Part shown: piece after piece, positions 1 through 12,419 of the stretch
How positions within the stretch are numbered: the first letter of the stretch is position 1
Layout: each line of letters opens with the position of its first letter
Assembly: GCA_026214975.1 (NCBI GenBank)
Contig: CM047813.1
Location: 36,365,871-36,429,870, forward strand
Reading direction: 5' to 3'
Length of the DNA: 64,000 bases
From: Gentiana macrophylla
Taxonomy: Eukaryota > Streptophyta > Magnoliopsida > Gentianales > Gentianaceae
Translations under genes and position numbers: made by a program
Notes under the pieces: generated by a model
The model's database searches: none
Told to the model about the DNA's origin: nothing
The model's input: only the letters and a program-made list of their open reading frames with translations

Positions 1-269
1 TCGATCATATTCTTCGGGATATATCACGTTTGTAGGGTACATCTTATGAGTGTCATTTATTGCTAGTCTATGAGGGGGTATTAGCTAGTTTTGCGTTGAG
101 TTTCTCAAGTTTGGATTTAGTGGAAGTTTTCTATGGCCTTGCACACACACCGGGGTGAACCTCTAAGTTATTGAATATGTGTTATATGTGTTGAGGTGTC
201 TATATTCTTTCCGAGCCTTTCTTTTGTTTTGCTTTGCTCGGGACGAGCAAAAGATAAGTGTGGGGGAGT
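1..269 (+). mobile_element. 3' internal tail of Athila-like LTR retrotransposon A
   Basis: This is the last, non-coding part of the internal region of a plus-strand Ty3/gypsy-type element whose body lies left of the window. It is homologous, in reverse complement, to the tail of element B at 3,194-3,470: both share the block around 'gggggtattagctagttttg' and the run ending in a hairpin and polypurine tract. No open frame of note is present. Family assignment rests on the hairpin plus 'AAGTGTGGGGGAGT' tract and on B, which has a tRNA-Asp primer site typical of Athila-like elements. Confidence 0.8.
233..269 (+). promoter_or_regulatory. PPT hairpin and polypurine tract of element A
   Basis: A perfect 8-bp stem, TTTGCTCG / CGAGCAAA with a GGA loop (233-251), is followed by the purine-rich 'AAGTGTGGGGGAGT' (256-269), which abuts the LTR start TGTTAAGGG at 270. 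In LTR elements the polypurine tract primes plus-strand DNA synthesis; the hairpin just before it recurs in B, C and D. Confidence 0.85.
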
Positions 270-619
270 TGTTAAGGGTGATTTTGTACGTTTTATAACG
301 ATATATTTTACGATGATTTTCCCCATATTTATATTATTTGCATAAGAATTGGCCTTTATATTGAAATATTAAGCAAGTGATGTTTTTAAGGGTCTAGTTG
401 CAAAAGTGATTAAATTATGTGTTTACTTGGTGGTTTTATGATTATTTGGATGATGTTACACTTTGCAATGGTTTTGATGTTTGTAGATATGCATATTTCA
501 AGCTGAAAAGGGGATCAAAAGATGATACGAGTCGGATTTATTCGACATATAAGAGATAAGGAAGTGTTATATGAAGAAGAGAAGAGATAGAGATGAGAAG
601 AATGAGATAAAGATGAAGA

Positions 620-848
620 TATCTAGTCCGGACATACCGGACGAGCGTCCATGTCCCGTCCAAAGAGTGGACGGGCGTCCATAAAAGTAAATCAAGGCGT
701 CGAGAGGAGATTTTCAAGATGAGAGAGTTTAGACGCTACTCGCACCAGCGTTCATGCTCCGTTCAGAGAGGTTGGACGAGCGTCCAGGAAGGCCGGACGG
801 GCGTCCGCGGCCGACTTTGCTGGAACCGACTTATTTCTCTATATATAG
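620..848 (+). promoter_or_regulatory. GC-rich repeat modules and TATA box in U3 of LTR A
   Basis: Words of the type 'GGACGAGCGTCC' and 'GGACGGGCGTCC' occur four or more times between 625 and 815 (for example near 638, 672, 773 and 796), in a setting that is otherwise AT-rich. They are near-palindromic. The TATA-like 'ctatatatag' follows at 839-848. An enhancer role is inferred from position only. Confidence 0.6.
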
Positions 849-1650
849 TCGCGTTTTCTCATACAATATCATCATATATTCGAACCCTAAACCCTAGGGG
901 CGGCTCAGGCTGCGTTTTTCCTTAGTTTTCCTTCAGTTTTATGCACTCAAATCCTAGATTAAATTAGTTAATTTTATGTTCTTTTCTTCAACAATTCAAG
1001 CAACTCGAGTGATGTTTAGAGGCTAAGGCTTCCTTGAACAAGCATTGTGAAGCCATCCATCAACATATTGATTTCGTTTCCGGATTATCTTGTGAGTATT
1101 TTATTCAAGTTGTATCTTTATTATCGTTTATCATTGTTTATTGCAATTATATCGATAGATCGTTGCATGATAGATTGATTGTTTGATCTGGATGAAAATC
1201 TTGTTAAACCCTAGAATCAACATAATAAAGATTAGATTTTTAACCTATAAAATAACGAGAGTTAATTAGGTTGAATTTCTAGATAACTAGATTGAGAAAT
1301 CTTACACCTTTGCTTTGAAAGTAATAATCTTTAAAATCGAGAGATAGAAGATTAAGAAACGAACTTTTCTAAGAAATAAGGAGTTCATGCCTTGGTTAGG
1401 TGAATCACAACTTGGTTAAAGATCACAAGATAACCTGAATTGGAATTGAATGTTGTAGGATAGGTGGATCAATTGCTTGTTCGTTCGTACGTTATTGATT
1501 AAAAACTCCTTGAATTCGAAGTGTTTAGCTTAGTTAGTCTTTTATTGCATATTAGGTTAAGTTTAGTTTAAATTGGTTCGCAATTATCCTTCCTGGCTTT
1601 GGACTGACAATCCTCTGTCCAGTTTATTTTATGGTTCTTAGTTTTGTTTT

Positions 1651-1655
1651 AGTAG
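1651..1655. repeat. Target-site duplication of element B (left copy)
   Basis: AGTAG immediately left of the TGTTGAGAG terminus; the same five bases follow the right terminus at 7,309-7,313. Confidence 0.93.
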
Positions 1656-3193
1656 TGTTGAGAGATTTTTGCATCATTTAAACAAAAGAAAATTTATAAA
1701 CCCTAACTTAGATGCAAAGCTAACTCTAACCGGCCAAACACCGGGTAGTTGATAGTATAGCGAGATAAGTAAGGGGTCGATCCACGAGGAATTGGGCACA
1801 TTGAAATCTAATTTCATTAACTCTCTCAATTGTTACTACTAATTATTACTAAACCTAAACTAAAGCGGAAAATAATGCGACAGAGGATTTTTAGTCCAAA
1901 GCCGTGAAACACATAATTAAGAACAAACAAATAAGAACAACACGAAGATAAAAAAAATTCTCCAAAAGCTAAGGAAAACATAAAACGACCTAAACTAAGG
2001 AAACATGAAATCAAACAACGTTACAAACCATGTAATTTCAATCCTACCTCATCTCATGATTTTAATTCGAATTGTGGTTTCACCTTACGAAGGTATGAAT
2101 CCTACTTTAGTAATTAAGCCTATCAATCTCATCATCTTTCGATCTATAGAGATTAACGATACAAAACAAGGTGTAAGATCTTTCAATCTAATAACCTAGA
2201 TAATCAACCTATCAACTTTCGTTATGTCAAGGTTAAAAATCACATCTTTTCTATGGTGATCTAGCCTAACAACGATTCTCATCACGTTAGACAACAGTTA
2301 GCAACCAATCTTTCGATCTAGTCACACAATAGCATGATAATTGCATAGAAAAGATACAAAACGAATCATAAATCATGAAGATAAAACAGGGACTGAATTA
2401 ATTGCAGAACAAACTCACAGGGTTTGATACAATAGTTTGAGCTCCATGAATCAACAAGCAAAACAAAGGAAAGAAGCCTAATCTAACCCCGGATCACCCG
2501 AGCATAAGGCTCGGGTGACCGGCCTTGAAAGCTCCCAGAAAAGACTGCGGCTGCTCTGAGTGTTTTCTGATGTAAAATGTCGAATAATTAATAATGAATG
2601 GGTTTGGGATCTGCTGGTATTTATAGAAAATTAGATGCGAGACTTTACGAGCGCCGGTTTCATGCACAGAACGCTGTTCTATGTTGTGGAACGCCGATTC
2701 CATTTCGAACTCCGATTCTACAAGCTTTTGAGCTCTCGATTGCTTTTACCACAGACGCCATTCTATATTGAACGCCGATTCCATGCTTGAACGCTGTTTA
2801 GTTACGCCTATTCTGAAATGAACGGATTTGATCATTGTCCTTATCTCTTAACAACCCATCCTTATCCTTTTGCAACAAACCTTATCTTCTTGGATATTCT
2901 AGATTATTCATGACTTGCCCTCCAAGAATTATCCTTGACACTTGTCACTCCAATCTTTAAACACTTGTAGGCTCCTAATTAATCATGGAATAATAGCAAA
3001 ATGTAATATAATTCCAAAATGAAATAAAATCATCATTTAAGCACTAAATTTGATACATTTTGAAATTAACTCATTAACAATATCATTTGCTCAATATTTC
3101 AATATGAAGCTCGATTTCTATGAAAAACATAAGAATATGGGGAAAATTGATATAAAATATATCGTTAAAAATCGTATAATTTGACCGAGAACA
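1656..3193 (-). repeat. 3' LTR of element B
   Basis: Direct copy of 5,763-7,308. In element sense it starts TGTTCTCGG (at 3,193) and ends CTCTCAACA (at 1,656). A TATA-like box (sense 'TATAAATACC') lies at 2,618-2,627, and the GC-containing GGAACGCCG / CGGCGTTCC-type words lie just upstream of it in element sense, at 2,647-2,815. Confidence 0.93.
2618..2815 (-). promoter_or_regulatory. GGCGTTCC-type repeats plus TATA box in B 3' LTR
   Basis: Around six variants of 'GAACGCYG(R)TTC' are spaced 20-40 bp apart upstream (element sense) of 'TATAAATACC'. The right LTR carries the same arrangement at 6,730-6,915. The position mirrors the 'GGACGGGCGTCC' words of LTR A, although the word itself differs. 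Function is inferred from position. Confidence 0.55.
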
Positions 3194-3232
3194 ACTCCCC
3201 CACACTTAGCTTTTTGCTCGTCCCGAGCAAAA
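3194..3232 (-). promoter_or_regulatory. Primary polypurine tract and hairpin of element B
   Basis: In element sense a 9-bp stem (TTTTGCTCG / CGAGCAAAA, loop GGA, 3,212-3,232) precedes 'AAGTGTGGGGGAGT', which abuts the 3' LTR at 3,193. Confidence 0.87.
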
Positions 3233-4189
3233 CAATACATAAGCATCGCTCGAGACAAATAAACATCTTAGCAAATATAAAACATATTCAATACTTTAGA
3301 GGTTCACCCAAGTGTGTGTGTGCATAGCCATAATAAATTTCCGCCCAATCCACACTTGAAATTGATTCAAGCAAAACTAGCTAATACCCCCTCGTAGACT
3401 AGCAATAAATGACACTCATAAGATGCACCCTACAAATGTGACATATCCCGAAAAGAATGATAGATTGAATCTAGGACCTTTCTGAAATACTCAGAGGATA
3501 ATCCCTACAACATATCTATCGCTTTATCTTGGGGATAAGATATCATAAAACCGAGTCTTATATTCAATTCATACCAATATCTTAGTTGATTTAACTTATT
3601 CACTTAAACACACATTAGAATGAGCTGTTGCCCTTATAGCAGAATAGGACATTTCGAGATAATACCCTACCTTACTCCAATCATAAGGCAGCTCTTTCTA
3701 GCTGTCGTGAGCTTTTAGTCATCATGGTGGAATAGGACATTTCGAGATAATCCCTATCGCACTCAAATCATCGACTAGCTTTCACACACACAATTAATTC
3801 AATTAAATCAACTTCTTATTTGACATTAGCTACACTTACTTATCACATTCAAACTTAAGATATTCACAATATGACATACTTGGATCTAGATACAAACTAT
3901 CATAATTATCACGATATATACGTAGCACTAAGCACATGACTTATAAGAAAATCAAAAATCACTAATCCAAGCGGGTATAACTTTATAAAAGCTCATCATC
4001 TACTATGGCACGTGAAAAATAGGTTGGGTGAAACATCTAAATTACTAAATATGTAGTATAAAGCATCAATGATATAAACTCAAACAAAGACATGCATTTG
4101 TTCATTCGGGACAAAAACAAAAATTTTGAAAAATTTAGCATTTTTCATAGAAATATGACTAATATGGCAAAAGAGTGAAGATACTAATC

Positions 4190-4228
4190 CCTTCCCCCAC
4201 ACTTATATTGCAACTTGTCCTCAAGTTG
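4190..4228 (-). promoter_or_regulatory. Secondary polypurine-tract module inside element B
   Basis: In element sense a 7-bp stem (CAACTTG / CAAGTTG, loop AGGA, 4,211-4,228) is followed by 'TAAGTGTGGGGGAAGGG', the same layout as the primary module about 1 kb downstream. No LTR follows, so this is an internal copy. It could act as a second plus-strand primer site (inference). Confidence 0.6.
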
Positions 4229-5740
4229 TACAGAAATAAAAAGTTTAGGAACTTAGCTGATTGTATTTCCAAGCTGGCAATTCTGGAAAGAACCCCTGAA
4301 GAACCAAAATTGCTTGACTATCCTTGGAAATGTGGAGCATCACAGATCCAAGTAAGCTTGAATAGATCAAGACTTGTGGAGCATCACAGAATACTGACAT
4401 CGACGTGAAAGCGCACAACAACTATCAAAAAAGTGTCCTGCATACTTGATCGAGTGCAAAAAGTCTACGGGAAAAAGAATTATACATTGAAAACACAAGG
4501 AGAATAAATCATAGAGATGTTTGATTAGTCTCGAGATAAGGATGGAACATATACATGGACATTGCAAAATAGTAGGCTAGGTGCAACTACATTACAATGC
4601 AAACTACATGATATGTAATCCAAATAAAAGAAAATAAGCAGGCTCAGTGGCGGGTTGTGAAGACAACCCTACGGTGACTACGGCCCTTAAAGAAAAGAAA
4701 ACAATGCAACTAGATGACATGCAACTAAATGAGATGCACAAATAAAAGAAAACAAAAGAAAGAGAACTAGCCCACTCATTTGCAACATGACATGTATAAA
4801 ATAAACGTCTACCAAATAATGACAGGTTACGATAAGCGGCGAGTCTTTGTCCATTACAATGCGATGTAAACGCGCCTTAAGACTCATCAAAAGTGATAGC
4901 ATTATGGAAAACCAACAGTTAGCTATACTAAACAGATATAACTCATAAGACGCGATGGTAGCATACGGAAAACCGACAGTAGCTACCCATATGAGTTACA
5001 AAAACAACAAGAAAGCACATAAGTCTCAAAGCTCACAAGATTCATCACAGCGGTGTGTAGCATACGAAACCGACATTAGCTACTAACTAACAATAAGACC
5101 AGTTATAGCTTACGAGAACCGACCAGATCACTATAACTTGCATAGATGAATCAAGTATATGAGATAAGATCAATTATTTAACATGGATTAAGTAGATGGG
5201 GAGATAAACATGCAAGTTCGGGACATCTACGTAAAAATAAAAAAACCACGAAGCTAGTATAAAGTATCCATGTCAAACAAAAGCATTAAAAAATCGAGAT
5301 CAAGGAAAATTGAACACTGGACAAAGATTCCTCGGGTGAGCGGGCGTTCATATTATCAGGCGGGCGTTCACGACATCGAACGTCGTTCTCTGCGCAGTAT
5401 AAAACCGGCGGGCGTTCACTTACATTGAACGCTCGTCCAATACCGATATGCAATGAGACATGCGGGAAAATAACAAAGAAACCCCAAGAACTCATAGACT
5501 CAAAACACAAAGATAGACCACAGCCTTTACAAATTATCGCACAGAGGGTTAGATTAGAAAACATATAATTCACGTTTCATAAATTGAGTAAAAAACTTTT
5601 TGCACATTCTTAACCCAACGGTTATCGAAACACGGCAAAAATAAAAACTCTCAATTCAATTAACGCTACTTTTATTGAAAGAAAAATAAATCGTAACAAA
5701 ATAAAAGAATTAACTCAAGTAGATCCAACAGAACACCGAT

Positions 5741-5758
5741 TCCCCGGCAACGGCGCCA
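5741..5758 (-). promoter_or_regulatory. Primer-binding site of element B (tRNA-Asp type)
   Basis: In element sense 'TGGCGCCGTTGCCGGGGA' starts 4 nt after the 5' LTR. It is complementary to the 3' end of plant tRNA-Asp(GTC), the primer typical of Athila-like Ty3/gypsy elements. Confidence 0.9.
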
Positions 5759-5762
5759 CTTT

Positions 5763-7308
5763 TGTTGAGAGGATTTTGCATCATTTAAACAAAAGAAAAT
5801 TTATAAACCCTAACTTAGATGCAAAGCTAACTCCTAACCGGCCAAACACCGGGTAGTTGATAGTATAGCGAGATAAGTAAGGGGTCGATCCACAGGGAAT
5901 TGGGCTGTTGAAATCTAATTTCATTAACTCTCTCAATTGTTACTACTAATTATTACTAAACCTAAACTAAAGCGGAAAATAAATCGGATGGAGGATTTTT
6001 AGTCCAAAGCCGTGAAACACATAATTAAGAACAAACAAATAAGAACAACACAGAAGATAAAAGCAGTCCTAAAGCTAAGGAAAACATAAAAGCGACCTAA
6101 ACTAAGGAAACATGAAATCAAACAACGTTACAAACCATGTAATTTCAATCCTACCTCATCTCATGATTTTAACTTTCGAATTGTGGTTTCACCTTACGAA
6201 GGTATGAATCCTACTTTCGTAGTAATTAGCCTATCAATCTCATCATCTTTCGATCTATAGAGATTAACGCATACAAAACAAGGTGTAAGATCTTTCAATC
6301 TAATAACCTAGATAATCAACCTATCAACTTTACGTTATGTCAAGGTTAAAAATCACATCTTTTCTATGGTGATCTAGCCTAACAACGATTCTCATCACGT
6401 TAGACAACGATTTAGCAACCAATATTTCGATCTAGTCACACAATAGCATGATAATTGCATAGAAAAGATACAAAACGAATCATAAATCATGAAGATAAAG
6501 CAGGATCGAATTAATTGCGTAACAAACTCACGGGGTTTGATACAATAGTTTGAGCTCCATGAATCAACAAGCAAAACAAAGGAAAGAAGCCTAATCTAAC
6601 CCCGGATCACCCGAGCATAAGGCTAGGGTGACCGCCTAACTCCCTCCTAAAAAAGATTGCGGCTGCTCTGAGTGTTTTCTGATGTAAAATGTCGAATAAT
6701 TAATAATGAATGGGTTTGGGATCTGCTGGTATTTATAGAAAATTAGATGCAGACTTTCTGAACGCTGGTTTCATGCCTGGAACGGTGGTTCTATGTTGTG
6801 GAACGCCAGTTCCATTTCTGAACTCCAGTTCTACAAGCTTTTGAGCTCTCGGTATTGCTTTCACCCTGGAGCGCTTGATTCTATATTGGAGCGCCATTCC
6901 ATGCTTGAAACGCCGGTTACTCTATTCTGAAATGAACGGATTTGATCATTGTCCTTATCTCTTAACAACCCATCCTTATCCTTTTGCAACAAACCTTATC
7001 TTCTTGGATATTCTAGATTATTCATGACTTGCCCTCCAAGATCTTATCCTTGACACTTGTCACTCCAATCTTTAAACACTTGTAGGCTCCTAATTAATCA
7101 TGGAATAATAGCAAAATGTAATATAATTCCAAAATGAAATAAAATCATCATTTAAGCACTAAATTTGATACATTTTGAAATTAACTCATTAACAATATCA
7201 TTTGCTCAATATTTCAATATGAAGCTCGATTTCTATGAAAAACATAAGAATATGGGGAAAATTGATATAAAATATATCGTTAAAAATCGTATAATTTGAC
7301 CGAGAACA
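5763..7308 (-). repeat. 5' LTR of element B
   Basis: Direct copy of 1,656-3,193 with TG...CA ends. Differences from its partner are concentrated in short clusters, for example around 5,895-5,920, 5,980-5,995, 6,052-6,075 and 6,640-6,910. The TATA-like box is at 6,730-6,739 with the GAACGCYGGTTC-type words at 6,755-6,915. Confidence 0.93.
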
Positions 7309-7313
7309 AGTAG
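7309..7313. repeat. Target-site duplication of element B (right copy)
   Basis: AGTAG, identical to 1,651-1,655. Confidence 0.93.
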
Positions 7314-7466
7314 TAGCAAAGTAGAAGATGTAATAAACTAGATTAAACAACCTCGATTCCCTGAGATCGACTCCGGTATCAACCTCTTTACTACGATCCT
7401 TGCACTTGAGGTATATCGGATTATAAATTTATTACTTGTTGTTTTCCATTGATAAAATCCGAGACA
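7314..7466 (+). repeat. 3' LTR of element A, second part
   Basis: Continuation of the LTR of A after B. It holds the 'gattccctgagatcgac' block, which corresponds to the 'TTCCCTGTGGATCGACC' block near the end of the B LTR. I place the LTR end at 7,466 (...GAGACA) because the total length then equals that of B, and because sequence from 7,467 onward is homologous to the LTR of element F. The following 'gttac' would be the TSD of A, whose left copy is outside the window. Confidence 0.75.
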
Positions 7467-9084
7467 GTTACGTCATCACTCAAGGACACTACGCATGGCG
7501 TTCATCAGCCAGAAGATATACTTTCTAACTAACAGTGATTAGCACCGATTAGCTCCGGGGTCTCCTCGGAATGCGTATACGTTCGATGAATTTCCTCCAC
7601 TACCCTTTAGCCTTTTGAGCCAGTAGCGTTATTCACCTTTTATGAACGTATCACATCGCCGATATGAAATAGTGCCTAACCGAGAATATGTGATGTTTTA
7701 TCTTTTACTACATTTATGTAATTATTATTGTGTATTAACTAGCCACCTAAGTGTTTTCAAGTAACCTCCCTCACATACACTACTCTATTTCCTAGACCAC
7801 TAGACACGGACAAGGCTAGCAATTACAGTAACCCTCTCTAAGATCTAAGAGAATTCCACATACATTGATGAATACTATATCATCAAAGCACAAGCCCTTG
7901 CATGCCTTTCCGACGGTCCCGGACTTCAACTCCCTTTAAGAGTACGTCCGGTGCCGGAACCAAACATATAAGAAACTCAATCGAGGCTTGTTCATTTTCA
8001 TTTAGTAATATTAGATCAAGAAATAACATTTAAACTGGACTCGTAGCTTAAAACAACATTTACCCAAAACTGGGCTGAATGCGTCCGCATTGCACCTGAA
8101 AAGCCCTAAACATGATTTTCTGCAACTTAACGATTTCTAACCCAAATCAAACATGTTTAACATCAACTATCCGAAAGAAACAACAGTAAAAACCTGATTT
8201 AAACATAACTAAACATCACGTAGCATCCAATATTTTAACTACAACATAAAACATGATTCCTTGCTACAACTAACACTCAACCTAAACATTGTAAAACCAT
8301 AAATATTCGTTAAGAAGAGCCTCTTACCTTAATTGCAAACAATCTTCAAAGAAAAAGCATGAAGTGATCTGCTACAACTCTTGATCCTCAAACCCAAAAC
8401 CTATTTGATCAACAAGAAATCCTAAAATCATATTTCCCTTAAAAAAACCGAACTGAAAAAGTGTTTAGAACTGAAGATTACCTGGATTAATTGCTGTAAA
8501 ACTATTTTTAGAATGATCCACGCTCCAAGACGATCGTTTTGACTACTCATGGATGCGAAACAGAGCTACGGATTAAAAGATATGAATTTTTGAAGAATCA
8601 AACCTGACGGTTACCAAAAACTAGGGCTAAACCGAAAACTTACGAAATAGGGATATTTTATTTTCCAAAGTTGTGTCTCATCGCGGTGATCACTTTTCTC
8701 TCCTGCGGCATCTTGAAATGATGAACGGATTGGCCGCACGGTTGAAGATTACATTCTGTCTTTTCCAAAACCTCCGCGCGTTGTTGCCGTCGTTCCTCTT
8801 TTTTTTTTTCCAGAAATTTTCTGTGAATCAAAGGAGAAGATTATTGGGATTGATTTCCTTAAATACTTGATTAATCCCTTTTATTAATTAATTTCCTTTT
8901 AATTAATAATTTTCCTTAAATACCAATTATTATTATCCTTATAATAAGCAGATCCACTATATTTCTCATAACATCTTAAAAAATGTCCTTTTTAATTATA
9001 TATATCGGGATACATAATAACTAGGTCGGCGTGACAACACCCAATTACTATTTTACCCTTTGATGAAAATTCGGGATGTTACAT
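7467..9084 (-). repeat. 3' LTR of element F, truncated by element A
   Basis: Homologous to 13,786-15,327 with the same TGTAACATCCCG start in element sense (at 9,084). It retains a segment of about 40 bp ('gcgtatacgttcgatgaa' region, 7,573-7,610) that is missing from the 5' LTR. The last roughly 560 bp of the LTR (those matching 13,228-13,785) are absent, cut at the junction with A. Confidence 0.87.
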
Positions 9085-9112
9085 TCCTCCCCCCCTTAAG
9101 AGGGGTTTCGTC
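9085..9112 (-). promoter_or_regulatory. Polypurine tract of element F
   Basis: In element sense 'CTCTTAAGGGGGGGAGGAA' lies directly before the LTR start TGTAACATCC. The preceding 'CGAGGACGAAACC' is characteristic of the 3' end of Tekay/Del internal regions. Confidence 0.88.
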
Positions 9113-11169
9113 CTCGAAACTCGAATGTAACTGGGGTGTACTTGAATTCTGGACTTCTCAAAACGTTTCGTCTTCTAACTCTTACAGGCTTCTTCTTCCA
9201 TATTCCCAACTCTTCTACCTGTCTTGAGACATCTCGAGGTTGCGACGATCCACTTCAATCTTCTTGTTGGCTCGCTGTATCAACTTTGGTCTCGAAATTT
9301 GTCATCTTTGTTTCACCTCAACCTTGAAAACTGGAGATCTTCGCTTTTCTCCATGGAGAGTTTCAAATGTTGACATCTGGATGTTGTCGTGGTAACTATT
9401 GTTGTATGCAGCTCTTCTACGTATATCTTCATGAAAGATCATCAGTGGTACTGTTCCAACTCTCTATGCATCTTGGTTGCTCTGGATGAACACAAGTGCT
9501 ATCTTGTGGCTTCATTCTTCTCTTTGACACAAACTTGTTGTAGAACCACAATGATCCCAACTAAAGGACTTCTGAGTCTCATTGGGATAGAGAACATGCA
9601 TTTGCCATACTTTCTCTCAGACGATCTGATCCAATCCTTATCACAATAAAGGTTAGCTTGGAAAAACAAACAGAGTTTGAAGGTGACAGGTTGAGCACCA
9701 TGAAGACTAAACCATTTAGAAATCAAAAGAGGGCAGAATCTCAACATGCCGGAGCTTTAGAGACAAAATGAGTACACCAAAAGGTCTCAGAATGAAATAA
9801 AAGGGAACTTGTCAAGGAAAAATCAAAGTCTGCATTATTCAAACAAAGGTTATTTCAAAATTGAAAAGGAGATAGAGTTTTCCTCATTACAATGTAAGGG
9901 AAAAATCAAAAGTTTGAAAAGAAAATGTGATAAACGAGCTTTTAAGTGAAGGGGAAGAGACACTTAAGAATTTTTGGATAAAGTTAGGCTTCATAGAATT
10001 AACTCAAACTTTCAAATGAAGTGTGAAAGATCAGTGATGATCCAATTCAAAGTTTCAAGGTTGCACCACTCGAGAGGAATAGCACACTGCCGAGGAATAA
10101 GAGCTCAAGGTTATCCCTCGTGTGGGAAAGAAAAGGTTAAAAGAAAATAGACACTTCAACTGGTGTAACAAAATTGTAATAGAATTTCAAAATAGAATAT
10201 GGAATATCAAAAGTGTGTCTGGCAGTTAATGGCTCTAAATGGGCCAAAAGAGATTTAAAACTAAAAAGGTACAAGGTGCATTAATCTGAATTGTAGAACA
10301 AAAGTTTAGGAATTCAGAAGTTGATTGGCTAAATAGGTTCGGAAGGCACCTTGGCAAAGACTACCTTCAGAAACCGATTTGCATAAATTGCAAGAAGGTT
10401 AAAGATGGTAACTGAAGATGGATGTCAAGGTAGGATTAAAGATCCAATTGGTAAGATGAGATGCATACATTGAAAGAACAAGTAGCATTAGATGGAAAGA
10501 TTACAAAATCAACACTACCCTTAGGAGGGAAGCTGAGAATAAACACAAGTAAAAAGAATGTTCTGACATTAAAAGGTACATTCAAATTTGTACTTGAAAA
10601 GAAGAATGGGGGTGCAACAATGCAGAGTTAGAGGGAACTTGTTCCTTGATTTGACAAGTAAGGAAAGATGGATTTGTTCATAAGAAAGGCTTATGGAGAT
10701 ATGTTTCTTAGGTAATTCATTACAACAAGTGAAGAGAATTTGTTGAGCTTAAAGATCTCAAGTGAGGGATTACATGAGAAAATTACCAGAAAATATATAA
10801 TTACAAAAGGCACAAAAAGGGGTTGAACATCAAACATGGCATGCTCGAGGATAGATCTTGGTTCTTGTTTATAACTGCAAAAGAAACAACAATTTAACCT
10901 TAAAAACATTCTACCATGAGGCATATCCTAGGGAAAGATCGCTTCAGAAACCTTCTAAGACATAACACCCGTAACTTGCTACACTATTAGCCCAAACCTC
11001 GGTCAAAAGGTGCGGATCCCTTTTAGGTGGCTGTGTACGATATTTACATCCAGACCTGTCGTTATCGACTTGTGTAGCCCAAAAGAAAAGGAGTTTGAGC
11101 ATAATCAAAAGAGAAAATATTTAGATACTGGAGTTTCCCCAGGTGATATAAAAATAGTGGAATTTTTTA

Positions 11170-11560
11170 ATGAGATAAAGTCGGTCAAAAACAGTTATTT
11201 CTGAAGATTGCACAAGCTGTCAGAATTTCCAGATTAATAAACACTGAGTTGATTTACAAATCGAGATCAAACGACAAAGAATCTGAACTTAATTCCAAAA
11301 GGAAAGTTGTAGATTAAAGTTTTTTCTGAAACATATCAAAAATTTAGGTCATTTGAGGGTATTTAACCTGTTCAAAACAGAAGAATAAGTGAAGGTGCCG
11401 CTGCAGATTTTCTGGACAGAGTGTCCGGTATAAACATGAATTTTCTGAACAATCCATAAAGATTATTGAATCAATGTAAAAAGATAAATTGTAGATAAGA
11501 CATCGTTCTATATTGTGGAAAATTTCCAGAATTTTTTGAGTACGGTAAGTGGTTTAACCT
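11170..11560. repeat. Internal duplication in F, copy 1
   Basis: Shares with 12,420-12,800 the ordered blocks 'acatatcaaaaatttaggtc' / 'acatatcaaaaatccaagtc', 'cattcaaaacagaa'-type text, 'ccgctgcagattttctg' / 'ccgctgcagaattttctg', and 'gaaaatttccagaatt' / 'gaaaatttacagaatt'. Spacing between copies is about 1.24 kb. Confidence 0.7.
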
Positions 11561-12419
11561 GAGAGGACAACACGGAAACAAAAGCATTCACTCATGTTGG
11601 ATAAAGGCAAATACGAGGATGATGAAAACTATGTGCCAAAGTATGAGACCTTTAACACTAATAGTCGAAACGAGTAAGAAGTACTTGGAAATGGTAAAAT
11701 TTGTATATGGAGTTCGTGTGGAACCCATCTCGAGCAAAGCAAGGCCAAAGAATTTTGGTAAACATAAACCAAGCGATAGCGAAAAGAGAAAAAAAGGATT
11801 TTTGGTAAACATAATTTTTTTTTTTGTTAAATCAAGCATTTGACACGATGAAAACATCTTTAAAAAAATAAGGCACATAAAAAAATGTATACACTTGGAG
11901 AACAAAACTTCGTAACAAGGGACTTTTATCGAGTTTCAGAAGTTTCAAATGGAGGATTTAACCAGAGCATGGGTTACAATTAGTATGAATGGAGAAACAA
12001 TTGAAATTGGGATAACCAACTAGGAAACTAGATGATTATATAAAAGAACCTTATTCATGAAGACATAAGATTGGAAAATCACCACGCAATCGTTTCTTGC
12101 CATCGAGGAGCACTATAACGACAACACCTCGTCTCTACATACCAAACTTCTTATCCTGGGTAACAACTAGCTTAAGAATCAGATAAATCAAAGTATTCCC
12201 ATCTCCCATAACCTACCACACCATAAATTACAGGGTGGAAGAAAGACATCTATCCTTCCTTGACCAGAGGACCTTAATGGTTTTGAGAAATTCGGGTGCA
12301 TACATAATCCATGAAATAATTGATTTGAACCAAACAAACTGAAAGGATTTTGAACACGAGGCAAAGAGAAAATCTATGAGTATATAAGTTTTACATATGA
12401 TGCTCAAAAATCAAAATTT

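Larger units (their letters stand above)
270..1655 (+). repeat. 3' LTR of element A, first part
   Basis: The LTR starts TGTTAAGGG directly after the polypurine tract and is interrupted at 1,655 by element B. It continues at 7,314-7,466. The two parts without one TSD copy total about 1,539 bp, matching the 1,538-bp LTR of B, which is the same family. A 'ctatatatag' TATA-like box lies at 839-848, preceded by repeated GC-rich words. The short open frame at 719-925 is within this LTR and is not a gene. Confidence 0.88.
3194..5762 (-). other. Non-coding internal region of element B
   Basis: About 2.57 kb with no recognisable gag, pol or other domain on either strand; the few frames of 66-95 codons show no motif. 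It holds the primary and secondary polypurine modules, the primer-binding site at its 5' end (5,741-5,758), and a cluster of GGGCGTTC words (5,337-5,440, e.g. 'GGCGGGCGTTCA') resembling those in the LTR. It also has repeated short phrases such as 'gatgataccgacattagctac' variants near 4,900-5,120. Confidence 0.8.
1656..7308 (-). mobile_element. Element B: complete non-coding Athila-like LTR retrotransposon
   Basis: A 5.65-kb element on the minus strand with two direct LTRs (1,656-3,193 and 5,763-7,308), TG...CA ends, a tRNA-Asp-type primer-binding site, a polypurine tract and a 5-bp TSD (AGTAG). The 2.57-kb internal region has no gag or pol frame, so B must rely on enzymes from another element; it fits the LARD class (large retrotransposon derivative). 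It inserted, in opposite orientation, into an LTR of its own family (A). The two LTRs are very similar but differ in scattered short clusters, including small indels. Confidence 0.94.

Noticed and set aside
719..925. Open frame of 68 codons on the plus strand
   Set aside because: Lies in U3/R of LTR A over the GC-rich words and TATA box; no domain, and not a gene.
5741..5758. Possible tRNA-Asp gene
   Set aside because: Only the 18-nt 3' acceptor-end complement is present; it is a primer-binding site, with no tRNA body around it.
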